From CAZTHL01 sp964613585 (GTDB lineage: Bacteria > Pseudomonadota > Alphaproteobacteria > DSM-16000 > Inquilinaceae): a stretch of DNA of 17,243 nt. Made by a program: the position numbers and the translations under genes. The notes beneath the pieces are model-generated. The model saw only the letters and a list, made by a program, of their open reading frames with translations. It had not been told where the DNA came from and searched no databases. Shown here piece after piece: positions 14,314-17,243 of this stretch; position 1 is the stretch's first letter; each line of letters begins with the position of its first letter. The stretch is taken from positions 1-17,243 of the forward strand of contig CAZTHL010000076.1 of assembly GCA_964613585.1 (NCBI GenBank), given 5' to 3'.

Positions 14314-15918
14314 GTGACCGAGCCGACCGATGCCACCGGCCGCGCCTCATGGCGGATCGAGCGGATCCGTGAGCGCTACCGCCAGGCCCGGGCGCGCCGG
14401 CAGCCGTGGGAGGGACTGTGGCGGGACTGCTACGAGCTTGTCCTGCCACGGCGCAACCCCTTCCGCGCCGAGGGCGCCGGGGCGGACCAGGCCGCCGATC
14501 GCCTGTTCGACGGCACCGCTCCCGACGCCGCGGAGCAGCTGGCCGCCAGCCTGCTGGCCCAGCTGACCCCGCCCTGGTCGCGCTGGATCGGGCTGGCGCC
14601 CGGGCCCGATCTGAGCGAGGCCGAGCGCGACCGTGCCGCGCCCGTGCTGGAGCGGATGGCGGAGACCCTGCACGCCCATCTCGACCGCTCGAACTTCGCG
14701 GTCGAGATTCATCAGTGCTACCTGGATCTGGTGATCGGCGGCACGGCCTGCCTCATGGTCGAGGAAGGCTCTCCCGGGGCGGCCTCGGCGCTGCGCTTCA
14801 CCGCGGTGCCCTTGTCCGAGGCGGTCCTCGAGGAGGGCGGCCAGGGCCGGCTGGACGTCACGTTGCGCCGGGCCGAGCTTACCCTGGCGCAGATTCGCGG
14901 ACGCTTCCCGGACGCCGCCCTGCCGGACACGGTAGCGCGGCAGGCGCAGGCGGATGCCCAGGCCCGGTTCGGTCTGCTGGAAAGCGTCGCTCCGGACGGC
15001 TCGACCGGCGGCTATCGCTACACCGCCCTGCTCGACGCCGATGGCGCCGAGGCGACCCTTCTGGCCTCCGGCCGCTTCGCCGACCCGCCGTTCATCAGCT
15101 TCCGTTGGCTCAAGGCGCCCGGCGAAAGCTACGGGCGCTCGCCGGTGATGAAGGCGCTGCCGGACATCAAGACCGCCAACAAGGTGGTCGAGCTCGTGCT
15201 GAAGAACGCCAGCATCGCCGTCACCGGGATCTGGCAGGCCGATGATGACGGCGTGCTGAACCCTGCGACGGTGCGGCTGCAGCCGGGCACGATCATCCCG
15301 AAGGCGGTCGGTTCGCACGGCCTGACGCCGCTCGAGGCGCCCGGCAAGTTCGATGTCTCCGAGCTCGTGCTCGAGGACCTGAGGCGGCGCATCCGCCATG
15401 CCCTGCTGGCCGATCAGCTGGCCGAGGTCGAGACCCCGCGGATGACCGCGACCGAGGTGCTCGAGCGGTCGACCCAGATGTCACGCCTGCTCGGCGCCAC
15501 CTACGGCCGGCTGCAGTCGGAGCTGCTGACGCCGCTTGCCCTCCGCATGCTGGCGATCCTCAGGCGGCGCGGCGAGGTCCCGGACCTCCCGGTCGACGGA
15601 CGGCTGGTGGTCTGGCAGCACCGCTCGCCGCTGGCGCAGGCGCAGGCCCGGCGCGACGTGCAGACGGTGCTGCACTGGATCGAGCACGCCGCCGCCATGG
15701 GCGAGCCGGCGCTGGCCGCGATCGACCTGGCGGCGGCCACGCGCTGGCTGGGCGAGCGCTACGGGGTGCCGGCCGAGCTGATCCGGCCGCCGGCGCCCGC
15801 TCCGCCGGCCAGGTCCGTCGCCGCGCCCGGCACCGCCCCGGCCGCCGACGGCGCCGCCACGCTCCGGGCGCTGGCGGAGACCGTCGGCGATCTCGCCGCT
15901 GGCGCGACGGCGCTGTGA
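14314..15918 (+). CDS. Phage portal protein (T7-like head-tail connector)
   Basis: The portal forms the ring at one vertex of the phage head through which DNA is packaged. The product from GTG 14314 is 534 residues, close to T7 gp8 (536). Family marks include RYRQARARRQPWEGLWRDCY at the N-terminus, LFDGTAPDAAEQLAASLLAQ with LTPPWSRWIGL, FISFRWLKAPGESYGRSPVM, and the helical ETPRMTATEVLERSTQMSRL stretch near the C-terminal third. The chain ends in an alanine/proline-rich tail. GGGAG seven bases before the GTG fixes the start; the frame is open upstream through the two preceding genes, but that part is an out-of-frame shadow. No large terminase gene precedes it, which is unusual. The protein looks full length and uninterrupted. 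Confidence 0.9.
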   Translation: MTEPTDATGRASWRIERIRERYRQARARRQPWEGLWRDCYELVLPRRNPFRAEGAGADQAADRLFDGTAPDAAEQLAASLLAQLTPPWSRWIGLAPGPDLSEAERDRAAPVLERMAETLHAHLDRSNFAVEIHQCYLDLVIGGTACLMVEEGSPGAASALRFTAVPLSEAVLEEGGQGRLDVTLRRAELTLAQIRGRFPDAALPDTVARQAQADAQARFGLLESVAPDGSTGGYRYTALLDADGAEATLLASGRFADPPFISFRWLKAPGESYGRSPVMKALPDIKTANKVVELVLKNASIAVTGIWQADDDGVLNPATVRLQPGTIIPKAVGSHGLTPLEAPGKFDVSELVLEDLRRRIRHALLADQLAEVETPRMTATEVLERSTQMSRLLGATYGRLQSELLTPLALRMLAILRRRGEVPDLPVDGRLVVWQHRSPLAQAQARRDVQTVLHWIEHAAAMGEPALAAIDLAAATRWLGERYGVPAELIRPPAPAPPARSVAAPGTAPAADGAATLRALAETVGDLAAGATAL

Positions 15919-15964
15919 GCCGGCGCTGCGGCTCCTTCCACCTCGAGATCACGGAGACCCTTCC

Positions 15965-16735
15965 ATGACGGACAAGAACCTCCTCACAACCGCCGCCGTC
16001 CCGGCCCCCGAGGTCGAGGACGAGCCATCGGCGCCGCCGTCGGACCCGCCGGACGCGGCAGCACCGTTCCGGGACCCGGAGACCGGCGAGCTTCAGGTCG
16101 ATGCGCTGCTCGCCTCCTATCAGGAGCTCGAGCGGAAGCTGTCGGCGATGGTCCCGGCGCCGGCGCCGGACATGGCGGCCGAGGACCGGCAGAGCCTGCT
16201 GCAGGCGCTCGGCCGGCCCGAGACGCCCGAGGCCTATGAGGTGACCTGCGGCCACGGCCTGTTCGAGCCCGACCCGGAGGTCAACAAGGCCCTGCACGCC
16301 GCCGGGCTGACGGGCGACCAGGTGCAGGCCGTGTACGACCTGGCGGCCGACCGGATGATGCCCATGGTCCGCGACATCGCGGCCGATTTCGAGGCCGAGC
16401 GCGAGGTCGAGCGTCTGATCGACCATTTCGGCGGCGGGGAAACCTGGGCGGAGACGGCGCGGCAGCTCCATGCCTGGGGTCGACGCCACCTGCCCCCGGC
16501 CGCGCTCGAGGGCCTGTCGGCCTCCTTCGAGGGCGTCGTCGCCTTGCATAGCATGATGCAGAGCGGCGAGCCCGCCACCCTGGCGTCGGCCGAGGCCGAG
16601 CCGGGCCTGAGCGAGACCGACCTGCACGCCCTGATGCGCGATCCGCGCTACTGGCGGGAGCGCGACCCGGCGACGGTGGCCAAGGTCACCGAGGGCTTCC
16701 AGCGGCTCTACCCGGGCCGGGGGCGGCAGGGATAG
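15965..16735 (+). CDS. Phage scaffold / capsid assembly protein (T7 gp9-like)
   Basis: A 256-residue acidic protein following the portal, as scaffolds do in T7-like phages. The first 35 residues are proline-rich and acidic, then FRDPETGELQVDALLASYQE leads into a coiled part. LGRPETPEAYEV and DPEVNKALHAAGLTGDQVQA followed by VYDLAADRMMPMV are patterns I associate with podovirus assembly proteins. The C-terminal part is helical, with a basic end (GFQRLYPGRGRQG) as expected for a scaffold tail that touches the capsid. GGAGA lies seven bases before the ATG. A scaffold without a following capsid gene has no obvious partner. The gene is complete. Confidence 0.78.
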   Translation: MTDKNLLTTAAVPAPEVEDEPSAPPSDPPDAAAPFRDPETGELQVDALLASYQELERKLSAMVPAPAPDMAAEDRQSLLQALGRPETPEAYEVTCGHGLFEPDPEVNKALHAAGLTGDQVQAVYDLAADRMMPMVRDIAADFEAEREVERLIDHFGGGETWAETARQLHAWGRRHLPPAALEGLSASFEGVVALHSMMQSGEPATLASAEAEPGLSETDLHALMRDPRYWRERDPATVAKVTEGFQRLYPGRGRQG

Positions 16736-16919
16736 GGCCGGTGCGGGCATCCGGCCGGGCCTTGCGTGCACGGCCGGACGCCCGGGCGCCCGTTGCCCCG
16801 GCGACAGCGGGGTTCCGGGCGCCGACCCAACCGTGCAGCAGAGTTGTCACCCAGGTACCACCAATCTGTCTCATTGAGCCATGGCAGTCTTTCGCTGGCG
16901 CAGCAAAAGGATGATCGAG

Positions 16920-17021
16920 ATGCAACACGGAACAACCACCGGTCGGCCGTGCCCCACCGAGGCTGGGCGTTTCGGAATGGATGAACTTACTGGAAGATGC
17001 GATACGAGTACCGTTCCGTAG
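16920..17021 (+). CDS. Possible small ORF, 33 residues
   Basis: An ATG at 16920 with AAAAGGA eight bases upstream opens a 33-codon frame beginning MQHGTTTGRPCPTEAGRFGM. It is threonine- and glycine-rich with two cysteines. No family is recognised and codon use is unlike the host. Only the ribosome-binding site supports it. Confidence 0.2.
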   Translation: MQHGTTTGRPCPTEAGRFGMDELTGRCDTSTVP

Positions 17022-17100
17022 AAGACCAATCCGTCTCTCCAAACGCCAAGACCAGGTCCGTCAACGCCTGAGAAAAACATTGTTCTACAAATTAACTTAG
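16981..17100 (+). CDS. Possible small ORF, 39 residues, very basic
   Basis: A frame from ATG 16981 to TAG 17100 encodes a strongly basic peptide starting MNLLEDAIRVPFRRRPIRLS. Codons such as TTA, ATA, GTA and AGA are rare elsewhere in this window, suggesting foreign origin if it is real. The upstream CGGA is a weak ribosome binding site. It overlaps the 33-residue frame. Confidence 0.22.
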   Translation: MNLLEDAIRVPFRRRPIRLSKRQDQVRQRLRKTLFYKLT

Positions 17101-17158
17101 CAGTGACCAGGGGGCATCTTTGTAAAGTCTGGTAGGCCCTTTTGGAAAGCGGTTTACT

Positions 17159-17177
17159 GCCTGGACCCAGGCTTTTA
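17159..17177 (+). terminator. Compact intrinsic terminator
   Basis: GCCTGG (17159-17164) is complementary to CCAGGC (17167-17172); in practice this gives a five-pair stem with a GACC loop. TTTTAT follows immediately. Stem plus T-run on the plus strand fits a short Rho-independent terminator that would end transcripts from the phage cluster or from the tail itself. Confidence 0.5.
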
Positions 17178-17215
17178 TAAGGTAATCAGGTACAGATCAG
17201 TATAGCCGGATGCCC

Positions 17216-17229
17216 GTGTTCCGGAACAC
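17216..17229. promoter_or_regulatory. 14-bp perfect palindrome, operator candidate
   Basis: GTGTTCCGGAACAC reads the same on both strands. It lies just after the terminator and an AT-rich patch (TATAAGG, TATAGCC), a setting expected for an operator before a gene beyond the window edge. It could equally be the head of a hairpin. The binding protein is unknown. Confidence 0.35.
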
Positions 17230-17243
17230 TGCGGCGCTGTCGC

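Larger units (their letters stand above)
13074..16735 (+). mobile_element. Phage-derived gene cluster: portal, scaffold and accessory genes, incomplete
   Basis: Five plus-strand genes run from 13074 to 16735 with short gaps (4-base overlap, 75, 2 and 46 bases). A T7-like portal and a scaffold-like protein identify a podovirus-type head module. Neither a large terminase nor a major capsid, tail, integrase or lysis gene is visible. All frames are intact, starts have good ribosome binding sites and codon use matches the host. Attachment sites were not found. Whether further head genes lie beyond 17243 is unknown, although a 508-base non-coding tail and a terminator follow. Confidence 0.6.
16744..17216. 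repeat. 12-bp inverted repeat pair enclosing about 470 bases
   Basis: CGGGCATCCGGC at 16744-16755 is the exact reverse complement of 17205-17216. The pair brackets most of the AT-richer tail. No flanking target duplication is visible and no transposase is present between the repeats, so a small non-autonomous element is only one reading; the G/C-rich composition makes a chance match possible. Confidence 0.35.
16736..17243. other. 508-base tail without a confident gene, AT-richer than the rest
   Basis: After the scaffold gene, base composition falls steadily; 17041-17243 is under about 50% G+C by eye, against roughly 70% elsewhere. Short frames are listed separately at low confidence. The stretch also contains a hairpin directly after the scaffold stop (GGCCGG at 16736-16741 pairing with 16751-16756), a compact intrinsic terminator, a perfect palindrome and a long-range inverted repeat. 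It may be a junction with another insertion, a decayed mobile element, or a non-coding transcript. Confidence 0.5.

Noticed and set aside
16736..16756. Hairpin directly after the scaffold stop as terminator
   Set aside because: Only six GC pairs and no T-run follows; kept as a remark in the tail description.
1..17243. tRNA, rRNA, CRISPR arrays, transposases, integrase
   Set aside because: Looked for cloverleaf-like ends, regularly spaced direct repeats and recombinase motifs; none seen. A tool search could still find a divergent case.

Overview
The window is very GC-rich (roughly 70% by eye) with strongly G/C-biased third codon positions. Gene content points to an alphaproteobacterium of Rhodospirillales-like type: an error-prone polymerase of the DnaE2/ImuC family, a membrane-sensing chemoreceptor, a possible EcfG-type stress promoter, an S24 repressor of a chromosomal alphaproteobacterial type, and phage structural genes with host-like codon use. 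The order-level assignment is an inference from recognised protein patterns, not a computed placement.

Layout. Positions 1-1472 hold the C-terminal part of DnaE2; its start lies before the window. A class II lysyl-tRNA synthetase follows (1681-3294). Next is a likely two-gene unit: an orphan amino-acid-type periplasmic binding protein (3517-4368) and a small exported coiled-coil protein (4393-4896). On the minus strand a small membrane-anchored protein (7027-6632) precedes a chemoreceptor (6629-5142) with a two-base gap. Divergent to that pair, behind a candidate EcfG promoter, is an exported protein with nine-residue repeats and a PRC-barrel (7280-8590), closed by a strong GC hairpin, then a YihY/BrkB membrane protein (8875-9846). 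The minus strand then carries, in transcription order, an S24 self-cleaving-type repressor (12923-12291), a 114-residue orphan (12202-11858), a class IV aminotransferase (11487-10642) and an FkbM methyltransferase (10658-9942) that overlaps the aminotransferase by 17 bases.

Positions 13074-16735 hold a compact phage-derived cluster diverging from the repressor: a conserved-looking 121-aa protein, a 156-aa protein with a His-then-Cys arrangement suggesting a permuted papain-like fold, a 109-aa proline-rich protein, a T7-like portal (head-tail connector) and a scaffold-like protein. All frames are intact and tightly spaced with good ribosome binding sites, yet no large terminase or major capsid gene is visible. 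The cluster is followed by a compositionally different, AT-richer 508-base tail with a short intrinsic terminator, a 14-bp perfect palindrome and a 12-bp inverted repeat pair. The intergenic DNA between repressor and cluster has two operator-like sites 12 bp apart.

The best candidate for something undescribed is this repressor-controlled, capsid-less portal/scaffold/peptidase-like cluster. It could be an eroded provirus, a phage satellite or a domesticated phage module; the sequence alone does not decide. No tRNA, rRNA, CRISPR array or transposase gene was seen.
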